Source: [Phormidium] sp. LEGE 05292
GTDB lineage: Bacteria; Cyanobacteriota; Cyanobacteriia; Cyanobacteriales; Aerosakkonemataceae
Direction: 5' to 3'
Length of the DNA: 63,956 nt
Assembly (NCBI RefSeq): GCF_015207735.1
Contig: NZ_JADEWG010000024.1
Coordinates: 1 to 63,956, forward strand
The notes under the pieces are model-generated. The model was not told the origin of the DNA, did not search any database, and saw only the letters and a program-made list of their open reading frames with translations. Positions 7,421-15,706 of the stretch are shown piece by piece; the first letter of the stretch is position 1; every line of letters begins with the position of its first letter. Position numbers and translations under genes: made by a program.

Positions 7421-9827
7421 CGAGTTAAACATTCCGCCTTATACTTGGCAACGTGCGATCGGCTTGGGTTGGGAAAATTACTACAAAGTTCGGTATTCTA
7501 GTAATTTAGATGATGGCCCTTGGCATGGTGCGCCGTTAGGTGGTTTTGGTGCAGGTTGTATTGGTCGTTCTTCGAGAGGAGATTTTAATCTTTGGCATTT
7601 GGATGCGGGAGAACACACTTTTCAAAATATTCCAGCTTGTCAATTTAGTGTGTTTGAACAAGTAGGAAATGAACCGGGAAAAGCTTATGGTTTGTGTACA
7701 AAACCGCCGGAAGATGGTAGTTTGTCAGCTTGGAATTGGTATCCAGAAAATAATTCTGGGACTTATCATGCGCTGTATCCGCGCAGTTGGTTTGTTTATG
7801 AAAATGTATTTAGATCGCAGTTAATTTGTGAACAATTTTCGCCTATTTGGGCGGGTAATTATCAAGAAAGTTCTTATCCGATCGCAATTTTTGCCTGGAG
7901 TATTCATAATCCTACTGACCAGCCAATTACTATTAGTATTATGCTAACTTGGCAAAATATTGTTGGTTGGTTTACTAATTATTTGAAAACTAAAGAAGTG
8001 CGGGTGCGAGATGATGGTAGTCCCGTTTATGATTATCAACCAAGGATAGGCGATAGTACTGGTAATTTTAATCAATGGATTGAAGAACAATATCGAGTTG
8101 GTTGTTTGTTAGATCGGGTAAGATTGGGTGAGGAAGTGCGAGAGGAAGAGGGACAATGGGCGATCGCAACTCTGGCTAATCCGAGTTTAGAAATTTTCCA
8201 TCACACTCGTTGGAATCCTGCTGGTGATGGCAATGATATTTGGCAAAGTTTTGCCCAAGATGGTTCTTTGCCAGATATAGAAAATGAAATACCCGCAGAT
8301 CCCGGAGAACAAATTGGCGTAGCAATGGCAGTTAGGGTAACAGTTAGGCCAGGAAAAACACGCCAAATTCCGTTTATTTTAGCTTGGGATTTTCCCATTA
8401 CTGAATTTGCTGATGGCATAACTTATTATCGACGTTATACAGATTTTTTTGGGCGAAATGGCAAGAATTCTTGGTCAATGATTCGCACTGCTTTAAAGCA
8501 TTACGACACTTGGAAAGAGAGAATTGTAGATTGGCAAGAACCAATTTTATCGGGGGAAGATTTGCCCAATTGGTTCAAAATGGGGCTATTTAATGAGTTG
8601 TACAATTTAACTAGTGGGGGAACTATTTGGACAGCTGCTTCGGAAACAGATCCAGTTGGTCAATTTGGGATTTTAGAATGTATTGATTATCGTTGGTATG
8701 AGAGTTTAGATGTACGTCTTTATGGTTCTTTTCCTATAGTCATGCTTTGGCCTAAACTAGATAAAGCAGTCTTGGAAGCTTATTCTAGGGCAATTCCGAC
8801 TTTTGATGATAAAGAGCGAATTATTGGTTATAATCAAGCGTCAGCTGTGCGGAAAATTGCTGATGCAACACCCCATGATTTAGGCGCACCTAATGAGCAT
8901 CCTTGGGAGAAAACTAATTACACTAGTTATCAAGATTGTAATTTGTGGAAGGATTTACCCTGCGATTTTGTCTTGCAAGTTTATCGTTATTTTGTGTTTA
9001 CTGGAAGAAAGGATATTGAGTTTTTAGAGGAAAGTTTTCCGAGTATTGTTAATACATTGGCTTATTTGAAAACTTTTGATTTAGATGGGGATGGGATACC
9101 GGAAAATTCTGGTGCGCCGGATCAAACTTTTGATGATTGGCGGTTACAGGGTGTGAGTGCTTATTGTGGTGGGTTGTGGTTGGCGGCTTTGCAAAGTGCG
9201 ATCGCAATCTGCGATCTTTTAATTCAAAACCGCAGAGACGCAGAGGACGCAGAGAAGAGTTGGGAGAAACAAAAGTTTATTTATGAGAGTTGGTATCAAC
9301 AATCTCAAAAAGTATATCAACAAAAGTTGTGGAATGGTGAATATTATCGCTTAGATAGTGAGAGTAATTCTGATGTAGTTATGACTGATCAATTGTGTGG
9401 TCAATTTTATAGTCGTTTATTAGGACTACCGGATATTGTCCCACAAGAATGTACTATTAGTGCTTTGAAAAAAGTTTATGATTCCTGTTTTGTAAAATTC
9501 AATAATTTACAAGCAAGTAAGCTATTTCCTCATTCACCTCTTGGTGCTGCTAATGGTGTTAAACCTGATGGGTCGCCAGAAAACCCTAAAGCTACTCATC
9601 CTTTAGAAATATGGACAGGGATTAATTTTGGTGTATCTGCTTTTATGTGGCAAATGGGAATGCAGCAGGAAGCATGGCAAATTACCGAAGCAGTTGTTCA
9701 GCAGATTTATCAAAATGGTTTACAATTTCGTACCCCAGAAGCTATCACTGCTGCTGGTACTTTTCGCGCTAGTTACTATCTGCGTGGGATGGCAATTTGG
9801 GCGATATATGCAGTAATTAGATGCTGA
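7410..9827 (+). CDS. GH116 family beta-glycosidase (GBA2-like non-lysosomal glucosylceramidase family)
   Basis: An 805-residue protein without a signal peptide, matching the two-part GH116 layout: an N-terminal beta-sandwich (WHGAPLGGFGAGCIGRSSRGDF around 38-60) and a C-terminal (alpha/alpha)6 catalytic domain. The nucleophile should be Glu423 in GILECIDYRWYESLDVR. The acid/base Asp lies in PDQTFDDW (570-577). Members cleave beta-glucosides or beta-xylosides. Human GBA2 uses glucosylceramide, but the bacterial substrate cannot be read from the sequence. Residues around 607-616 (NRRDAEDAE) are encoded by a dispersed nucleotide repeat inserted in frame. It lies on the same strand after the exopolysaccharide export pair, so a role in glycan or glycolipid turnover is possible. 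The start lies inside a heptamer repeat without a clear ribosome site. Confidence 0.88.
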   Translation: MTNDELNIPPYTWQRAIGLGWENYYKVRYSSNLDDGPWHGAPLGGFGAGCIGRSSRGDFNLWHLDAGEHTFQNIPACQFSVFEQVGNEPGKAYGLCTKPPEDGSLSAWNWYPENNSGTYHALYPRSWFVYENVFRSQLICEQFSPIWAGNYQESSYPIAIFAWSIHNPTDQPITISIMLTWQNIVGWFTNYLKTKEVRVRDDGSPVYDYQPRIGDSTGNFNQWIEEQYRVGCLLDRVRLGEEVREEEGQWAIATLANPSLEIFHHTRWNPAGDGNDIWQSFAQDGSLPDIENEIPADPGEQIGVAMAVRVTVRPGKTRQIPFILAWDFPITEFADGITYYRRYTDFFGRNGKNSWSMIRTALKHYDTWKERIVDWQEPILSGEDLPNWFKMGLFNELYNLTSGGTIWTAASETDPVGQFGILECIDYRWYESLDVRLYGSFPIVMLWPKLDKAVLEAYSRAIPTFDDKERIIGYNQASAVRKIADATPHDLGAPNEHPWEKTNYTSYQDCNLWKDLPCDFVLQVYRYFVFTGRKDIEFLEESFPSIVNTLAYLKTFDLDGDGIPENSGAPDQTFDDWRLQGVSAYCGGLWLAALQSAIAICDLLIQNRRDAEDAEKSWEKQKFIYESWYQQSQKVYQQKLWNGEYYRLDSESNSDVVMTDQLCGQFYSRLLGLPDIVPQECTISALKKVYDSCFVKFNNLQASKLFPHSPLGAANGVKPDGSPENPKATHPLEIWTGINFGVSAFMWQMGMQQEAWQITEAVVQQIYQNGLQFRTPEAITAAGTFRASYYLRGMAIWAIYAVIRC
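9228..9257 (+). repeat. In-frame copy of the dispersed CCGCAGAGACGCAGAGGACG repeat
   Basis: The copy sits inside the GH116 coding sequence and keeps the frame, encoding NRRDAEDAEK. The same motif, often degenerate, occurs at 15670-15704, 41777-41810, 43754-43783, 45735-45763 and 52751-52787. Confidence 0.8.
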
Positions 9828-9838
9828 TTCTGTTGCCC

Positions 9839-9871
9839 AGATCCCCGACTTCTTGAAGAATTCGGAGATCT
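9839..9871. terminator. Hairpin between convergent genes
   Basis: AGATCCCCGA (9839-9848) pairs imperfectly with TTCGGAGATCT (9861-9871) across CTTCTTGAAGAA. It separates the GH116 gene from the convergent giant RTX gene. No T-run is present, so bidirectional termination is only plausible. Confidence 0.4.
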
Positions 9872-9891
9872 AGATTTAGCTCATCTTAGCC

Positions 9892-12800
9892 CTATAAAAC
9901 ATTGGTTCCAACAACCAGATTGTTAGCATTTACATTGTTTAGAGTGACTAGCGTACTAAAGCCTGCCCCTCCATCGATACCATCCCGATCGATCTGGACT
10001 AAAGTATTGGCACCTGACTGGGCAAATCTCAGGAAGCCATCAGTAACGGGATTTGAACCCGCATAGTCGAGACTGTCAAACAATGTACTTAGATCCAGTA
10101 TGTCCTGGCTGGTGTTGAAGTCTGTGATGATATCGGTGCGGTTATCAAAGGAGTTATAGACAAACCGATCGCTCCCTGCACCACCAGTCAGGGTGTCATT
10201 TCCTGCACCACCAGTCAAGATGTTATTGGCTAAGTTACCTACGATCGCGTTATTGAGGTTGTTACCCGTACCTTTAATGGCGGCAGTTCCAGTCAGGGTC
10301 AGGTTTTCCACATTGCTACTCAGCGTCCAAGAGATCGAGGACTGTACCAGATCGATTCCAGAATTGCTGGCTTCAACCACCGTATCACCTGTGTTATCGA
10401 CAATGTAGGTGTCATTTCCCGCATTACCTACCAAGCGATCGGCCCCAGTACCACCATCCAGGATGTCATTGCCATCACCCCCGTTCAGGGTGTCGTTGCC
10501 TGCACCGCCATTCAGAGAGTCGTTACCCACACCACCAGTTAGGATGTTTTTGGCTGAGTTACCTGCGATCGCGTTATCGAGATTGTTACCTGTACCGTTA
10601 ATCGTGCCAGTTCCCGTCAGGGACAGATTTTCCACATTGTTACCAAGGGTGTAGGTAACAGATGACTGTACTGTATCGATTCCCTCGTTGAGGTTCTCAA
10701 CAATAACATCACTAATGTTATCGACTATATAGATGTCGTTGCCCGATCCGCCGATCAGCGAGTCAGCACCCAGTCCACCGTCGATCGTGTCATTGCCAGC
10801 TAGACCCTGAATCGTATCAGCACTGCTGCTACCAACCAGGTAGTCGTCCCCAGCAGTTCCAGTAGTGGCGTTTGTACCGCTTGTAACCGAATTTACTGTC
10901 AGGCTGAAGCCAGTGGTGGTAGAGAGTCCGCCGCGATCGGTAGCTCGAAGTAGTAAATTTACCGTTCCAAGGTTGGTGCTCGTCGGAGTACCGCTGAAGG
11001 CACGGGTGGTGGGATCGAAACTCAACCAGGTGGGCAGAGCGCTACCATCACTGAGGGTAGCACTGAGCGTTATCGCATCTCCGGCATCGGGGTCGCTAAA
11101 GGTAGTGGTAGGAACAATATAGCTAAAGGCTGTTCCAGTAGTTGTTGTTTGATTGGCGATCGCCGCAGTAATAAACGGAGCTTCATTTAGGTCTTGAATG
11201 CCGATGGTGAAGGGTTTTTCAAAAATGCCACCCTTGCCGTCATCTGTCCGTATCCGAATGCTGTAAGCTGACTTGGACTCAAAATTAAAGGATTGAGCAG
11301 TTTGCAGGGTATTACCAGCGATTTGGAAGGCGGCATTATCGGTGCTGCCTGTGCCTGTTACCAGCGAGTAGGTAAAGGTATCGCCAACATCAGGATCGAT
11401 CGAGCTAAAAGTTCCAACGATCGTATTAACAGCGAGATTTTCGGCAACGTTGGCACTGCTCAAGCTGAGGTCTATTGGCGCACTGTTGATCGCCGTAGTA
11501 TCAGGAAGGTCGTAAACTGCTACCGTCAGTGCTTTATCGAAAAAGCCACCTTTGCGATCGTTTGCCCGCACTCGCACGCTGTAGCTCGACTTGGTTTCAA
11601 AATCAAAAGTCTGCAAGGGAACTAAGAGATCGCCATCAATTTTAAAGACAGCGTTATCGCTATCACCAGCCCCAGCAACCAGCGTGTAAGTATGAAGATC
11701 GGTGGTATCGGGGTCAGTCGCGCTCAACTTCAGTGCTACCGAGTAAGCGTTCTGAATGGGCGTTACTAGAACATTCTCTGGAATAAAGGTGCGATTAGCG
11801 AAATTAATATCGGTTGGGGCGTAATTCACGGTATTGATGCTACCCCCGCCTTCATAGCGAGCCATCACAAAATTACCGTTGGCGGTTCCCGTCAGCACAA
11901 TTTTGCCGTCAGGCTGTGTTACCAGTTGAAGAGGGTTATCGGTGGTGGTGCCAAAATCAGTGGTTACTTTGCCGTTGTTGCCAAAACTAGTATCCAGGCT
12001 ACCTGTGCTACTATAGCGCATTAGGACAAAATCACCGTTGGCTTGCCCTGCGACGGAAATCCTGCCATTGCTGTCGATCGCAACTCCGGCAACAGTTGTT
12101 ATGGCAGAAGTCGTGATTCGACCGCCGATGCCAAAGTCAGGATCGAGGCTACCGTCGCTGTTGTAGCGGAGCAAGATAGACGTGGCACCCTGGCTACTGG
12201 TGCCATCTGCCGCAACCACGATCTTGCCGTCGGCTGTCAGCGCAAATTTAGCTTGGGAGTAAAGACTGAAGGAAAAATCATTTGGAAGAATTTGGAAAAG
12301 CGATCTGGTAATTCCCAAGGTGCCAAAAGTATAGTCAAAACTACCATTTTTAAACCGCAGCAGCGTTAAACTTCTAGAAGTATCCGGCCCACCTGTGAGC
12401 AGATTGGTACCAAATCCCAGAACTACCAGTTTGCCGTCGGGTTGGAGTACAGCATCTCTAGCGGAATTTATATTGTTGACCGAAATAGTGAGAGAACTTC
12501 CCACCATATAGTCAGGGTATGTAGGGAGAGAACCAAAAGTAGTATCAAAACTGCCATTACTATTAAAGCGCTGCAACACAAAGGGGCTTATTCCACTCGA
12601 CGAAGTAGCATCTTCAACTAAAATAATCTTGCCATCGGGCTGAAGGACTGCTTTGCCCAATTCAGCCCCAAGGTATCCAGGTCTAAAAAGCGCCTTACCA
12701 TTGTCGCCAAAACTGGTATCCAGGCTACCATCACTGTTATAACGGACAAGGGCGAAGCTATCTAAATAAGTGTAAGCGGCAGGGAGTTTGATAGTTGTCG

Positions 12801-13698
12801 GACCTGCTACGACAATTTTGCCATCTGGCTGCACTAAAACCACTTGACCTCGGTCTCGATCGGGAGCGGTTCCACTATAAATATCTGTGGTGACTTTGCC
12901 ACTATTACCAAAGGTGGTATCCAGACTGCCATCAATGTTGTAGCGAGTCAGAGAAAATAAATTGCTACCGGGTGATAGACCAGACCCAGTTGATAAAATC
13001 TTGCCATCGGGCTGGAGGGTAATCCCGTATGTAGACACAAAACCGCCGCTGGTTATCACCTTACCACCACTGCCAAAGCTGGGATCGAGACTGCCCGGAG
13101 CAAAGATAGCAGCGTAGGTCTGGATAATTTCATTCTGGAAGCAGAGTCCTACTTCCATGTCACGGGTTGTGACATCTAACTGCCAGTTACCGCCCAGAAA
13201 TGAAGCTCCTATGGGGGTGGTGGAGGCGGCGATCGCTACTCCCGTTAACTGCTGCAAGCGATCGATGAATTCACTGCCTGCATCCCCTGCTGCTACATGA
13301 CAGCCATAGAGGAAAAGCTGACTCTCTGGGCGAGCAAACCAGTTTTGCACAGCCGGAGCATAGTGTGCCAGAGTATCTAAATTAAGTTGACTATTACCTA
13401 GATACAGACAACCGGGTTTCCCATGAGACACAATATGCAGGGTCTGGACAGGGGGCAGATGATTGAGCGTGGTGGTAATCTGCTCAACTCCATCCTGGTA
13501 GGAATTGAGAATCAAGATTTGCGAGCCTGGTAAAACTCCCGCTGCTAAAGTTTGATAATCGGGCAAACCAGGGTCTATTACCACCAGTGCCGGGATTGGG
13601 TTCAGAAAGGGGTGATGAACCGGAACTAGCTTTGCTTCTTGTCTAGATGAAGTAAATTGCGGTGTTGCACCTGTCTCGATCGAGGAAATAGTCTCCAT
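9892..13698 (-). CDS. Giant DUF4347 / delta-60 repeat / cadherin-like / RTX exoprotein
   Basis: A 1268-residue protein. Residues ~35-195 form a DUF4347 domain (LHIVSHGKPGCLYLG, FLYGCHVAAGDAG), a His/Cys-containing caspase-like fold common at the N-terminus of cyanobacterial surface proteins. About 205-620 holds roughly seven delta-60 repeats (SLDTSFGxxGKVTT...LQPDGKIVVxG), predicted to form a beta-propeller. Two cadherin-like domains follow (DPDTTDLHTYTLVAGAGDSDNAVF and its homologue), then a He_PIG immunoglobulin-like domain (~840-930). RTX nonapeptides (GGAGNDTL, GGDGNDIL) run through 950-1190, and a C-terminal type I secretion tail ends the protein. AGG lies ten bases before the ATG. It is likely secreted or surface-attached. 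Any proteolytic activity of DUF4347 is unproven. Confidence 0.88.
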   Translation of the reverse strand: METISSIETGATPQFTSSRQEAKLVPVHHPFLNPIPALVVIDPGLPDYQTLAAGVLPGSQILILNSYQDGVEQITTTLNHLPPVQTLHIVSHGKPGCLYLGNSQLNLDTLAHYAPAVQNWFARPESQLFLYGCHVAAGDAGSEFIDRLQQLTGVAIAASTTPIGASFLGGNWQLDVTTRDMEVGLCFQNEIIQTYAAIFAPGSLDPSFGSGGKVITSGGFVSTYGITLQPDGKILSTGSGLSPGSNLFSLTRYNIDGSLDTTFGNSGKVTTDIYSGTAPDRDRGQVVLVQPDGKIVVAGPTTIKLPAAYTYLDSFALVRYNSDGSLDTSFGDNGKALFRPGYLGAELGKAVLQPDGKIILVEDATSSSGISPFVLQRFNSNGSFDTTFGSLPTYPDYMVGSSLTISVNNINSARDAVLQPDGKLVVLGFGTNLLTGGPDTSRSLTLLRFKNGSFDYTFGTLGITRSLFQILPNDFSFSLYSQAKFALTADGKIVVAADGTSSQGATSILLRYNSDGSLDPDFGIGGRITTSAITTVAGVAIDSNGRISVAGQANGDFVLMRYSSTGSLDTSFGNNGKVTTDFGTTTDNPLQLVTQPDGKIVLTGTANGNFVMARYEGGGSINTVNYAPTDINFANRTFIPENVLVTPIQNAYSVALKLSATDPDTTDLHTYTLVAGAGDSDNAVFKIDGDLLVPLQTFDFETKSSYSVRVRANDRKGGFFDKALTVAVYDLPDTTAINSAPIDLSLSSANVAENLAVNTIVGTFSSIDPDVGDTFTYSLVTGTGSTDNAAFQIAGNTLQTAQSFNFESKSAYSIRIRTDDGKGGIFEKPFTIGIQDLNEAPFITAAIANQTTTTGTAFSYIVPTTTFSDPDAGDAITLSATLSDGSALPTWLSFDPTTRAFSGTPTSTNLGTVNLLLRATDRGGLSTTTGFSLTVNSVTSGTNATTGTAGDDYLVGSSSADTIQGLAGNDTIDGGLGADSLIGGSGNDIYIVDNISDVIVENLNEGIDTVQSSVTYTLGNNVENLSLTGTGTINGTGNNLDNAIAGNSAKNILTGGVGNDSLNGGAGNDTLNGGDGNDILDGGTGADRLVGNAGNDTYIVDNTGDTVVEASNSGIDLVQSSISWTLSSNVENLTLTGTAAIKGTGNNLNNAIVGNLANNILTGGAGNDTLTGGAGSDRFVYNSFDNRTDIITDFNTSQDILDLSTLFDSLDYAGSNPVTDGFLRFAQSGANTLVQIDRDGIDGGAGFSTLVTLNNVNANNLVVGTNVL

Positions 13699-13930
13699 AG
13701 AAAAACCTGCTTTATATGTGGTTCAAGGGAAGTAAATTACAAAATTGCATAGCTACGAGAAAACACGATGCTATTAAAAAACACCCCGTCAATTTCTGTG
13801 TAATTTCCGATTTCGTAACAAGTTTTTTTGGCTAATTTTAAGCATATACTTAAGAATTTACACTGAATATATAAATATCCAAAATTTACTGAATCTTTAT
13901 ATACAGGAATTATTATTGACACTAAATATG

Positions 13931-13969
13931 GTGGGATGGTGCGTTACATGGTGTTAACGCACCCTACCC
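13931..13969. repeat. Dispersed GGTGCGTTA...TAACGCACC palindromic repeat
   Basis: A nine-base perfect inverted repeat (13938-13946 and 13955-13963) flanked by GTGGGAT and CTACCC. A second copy is at 51098-51124 and a partial one near 62115 (GTAGGGTGCG). This motif is widespread in cyanobacterial spacers. Confidence 0.7.
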
Positions 13970-14079
13970 ATAGAGGTATTGCGTAAATCCTGAGATATAT
14001 GAAGTAACTGTAAACTGTTATTTGGCATTTGTTTGCTTAGTGAAATTAGCAACAATGCGTAAGCCCTAATAAAAATAAA

Positions 14080-14105
14080 GGGAGAGGACAAAATCAACCT
14101 CTCCC
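14080..14105 (-). terminator. Rho-independent terminator of the M16 peptidase operon
   Basis: On the minus strand GGGAGAGG pairs with CCTCTCCC over a ten-base loop and is followed by TTTATTTTTATT. Confidence 0.85.
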
Positions 14106-14129
14106 AAAATCTTTGATAATTTTTTGAAT

Positions 14130-15659
14130 TTATTGTTTTGATGCAGCCGTTGTTGGTGGTGGAATTGTAATATCCACGTTGGTAACTTCTGCGGCTAAAG
14201 TTGTTAGTGGAGGTTGAATTGCAGTCGCATTTCCTACTACTAAAGTGGCTAATTTTTCAGGTTGGAGGTATTTTTGAGCGACACGCTGGACATCAGCTGC
14301 GGTAGTTGCTTCTACGTTGCGCTGATAGCGGAAGAGGAAGTCGGGGGGATAGCCGAAATACTCGTAGCGAATTAGCCGGGAAAGAGTTTGGGCGGGTTTT
14401 TGGAAGTTAAAGACGAAGGAGTTGAGTACAGAATCTTTGGCGAGGGCGAGTTCTTCTGGGGTGACTGGTTCAGTTTGGATGCGCTTAATTTCTGCGAGGA
14501 TTGCTTTAATGAAGGGTACGGTAGCGTCGGAACGAGTTTGTCCGCCTGCGACAAAAACACCAGGGTAATCAAAGCGGGGACTCCAGGCACCATAAACACT
14601 GTAAGCTAAACCTTGGCGCGATCGCACTTGGTTAAACAATCTCCCACCGAAACCATTCAAAACGCCACTCATCACATCTAGGGCTGGATAATCAGGATTG
14701 TTAAATAAACCTCCTAAATGTCCGATTTGCACATAACTTTGGGTCATTTGGGGCTGATTAACCAAGAAAATTCCGCTGGTTTTTGCTTGGGAAACTTCTG
14801 GTAAAGGAGGAACTTTCAGCTGATTATTTTTTTGCCAATCACCAAACTTACTTTCAATAAGTTGACGCATGACTTTGCTATCAAAATCTCCCACTACGCC
14901 TAAAATTATGTTGTTGGGATAGAAATATTGTTGATAGAAACTCTGCAAATCTGCACGGGAAATATTGTTAACAGAGGCATATTCTACCGTGCGGGCGTAA
15001 GGGCTTTTTTCCCCATACATGAGTTTTTGAAATTCCCGACCAGCGATGTCTTCTGGGTCATCATTACGCCGAGAAATATCACCTTTAACTTTAGTTTTTG
15101 CTAACTCCAATTTGTCTTGGGGAAAAGCTGGTTCGCGGAGTACTTCTACAAACAAACTAAATACTTCGGGCAAATCTTTGGTTAAACAATTAAAGCTAGC
15201 ACTACCAGATACTTCCCCAATAGAAGTTTCTACAGAAGCGGCGCGTTCTTCTAACAATTGATTTAATTCATCGGGTGGATGTTTTTTAGTTCCCCCACTC
15301 CGCATTACTGCACCAGTGATTCCAGCTAAACCGATTTTATCAGCGGGTTCCCAGCGATCGCCAGTGCGAATTGTTGCCGATCCACTGACCAAAGGTAGTT
15401 CGCGATCTTCCATGAGATAGACGATCATACCATTATTTAATTGAAAGCGAGTGTATGCTGGAACTTTAATTTCTGGCAGGGATGGAAATGTCAATTCCGT
15501 ATAATGTTTAGCTGTAGTTGCTGCTACTGAAAAGTCAAAATTAACAGCTAAAAAAGCCAAAGTTACTCCCAAGCCCAAAATTCCCATTAACCATTTATAA
15601 CGGATACTCAACAAAGAAAAACCTCTCTCTCTTTTACCTGTTAAACTTTTCCTAAACAT
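14130..15659 (-). CDS. M16 peptidase-like subunit lacking the zinc motif
   Basis: About 509 residues from the ATG at 15659. An N-terminal membrane or signal segment (LGLGVTLAFLAVNFDFSVAATT) is followed by two M16 lobes. The inverted zinc motif HxxEH of M16 is absent from the first lobe, while the C-terminal lobe keeps the Arg/Tyr substrate-binding signature (SRQGLAYSVYG). This is the pattern of the non-catalytic partner in two-subunit M16B enzymes such as mitochondrial processing peptidase. The catalytic partner lies immediately upstream, two bases away. The frame is open to an ATG at 15704, but that part is encoded by a dispersed repeat. The 15659 ATG has AGAGGA, supplied by that repeat, ten bases upstream. 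Confidence 0.88.
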   Translation of the reverse strand: MFRKSLTGKRERGFSLLSIRYKWLMGILGLGVTLAFLAVNFDFSVAATTAKHYTELTFPSLPEIKVPAYTRFQLNNGMIVYLMEDRELPLVSGSATIRTGDRWEPADKIGLAGITGAVMRSGGTKKHPPDELNQLLEERAASVETSIGEVSGSASFNCLTKDLPEVFSLFVEVLREPAFPQDKLELAKTKVKGDISRRNDDPEDIAGREFQKLMYGEKSPYARTVEYASVNNISRADLQSFYQQYFYPNNIILGVVGDFDSKVMRQLIESKFGDWQKNNQLKVPPLPEVSQAKTSGIFLVNQPQMTQSYVQIGHLGGLFNNPDYPALDVMSGVLNGFGGRLFNQVRSRQGLAYSVYGAWSPRFDYPGVFVAGGQTRSDATVPFIKAILAEIKRIQTEPVTPEELALAKDSVLNSFVFNFQKPAQTLSRLIRYEYFGYPPDFLFRYQRNVEATTAADVQRVAQKYLQPEKLATLVVGNATAIQPPLTTLAAEVTNVDITIPPPTTAASKQ

Positions 15660-15669
15660 GAAAAAAATT

Positions 15670-15704
15670 CCTCTGTGTCCTCTGCGCCTCTGCGGTTTCA
15701 TCAT
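15670..15704 (-). repeat. Dispersed CGCAGAGG repeat at the junction of the two M16 genes
   Basis: On the minus strand it reads AAACCGCAGAGGCGCAGAGG and onward, a copy of the repeat found inside the GH116 gene. It supplies the SD-like AGAGGA for the downstream M16 gene, and in frame would encode KPQRRRGHRG if translation began at 15704. Confidence 0.75.
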
Positions 15705-15706
15705 GT

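Larger units (their letters stand above)
13699..14129. other. 431-base spacer with one palindromic repeat and a terminator
   Basis: It holds an AT-rich leader upstream of the giant RTX gene, the dispersed GGTGCGTTA repeat (13931-13969), and the terminator of the M16 pair (14080-14105). A 61-codon minus-strand frame at 13737-13922 has no ribosome site and is not credible. Confidence 0.5.

Noticed and set aside
10193-12369. Several plus-strand frames opposite the giant RTX gene
   Set aside because: Low-complexity antisense of RTX, cadherin and delta-60 repeats; the minus-strand gene fully explains the sequence.
13737-13922. 61-codon minus-strand frame upstream of the giant RTX gene
   Set aside because: It lies in an AT-rich leader without a ribosome site or family features.
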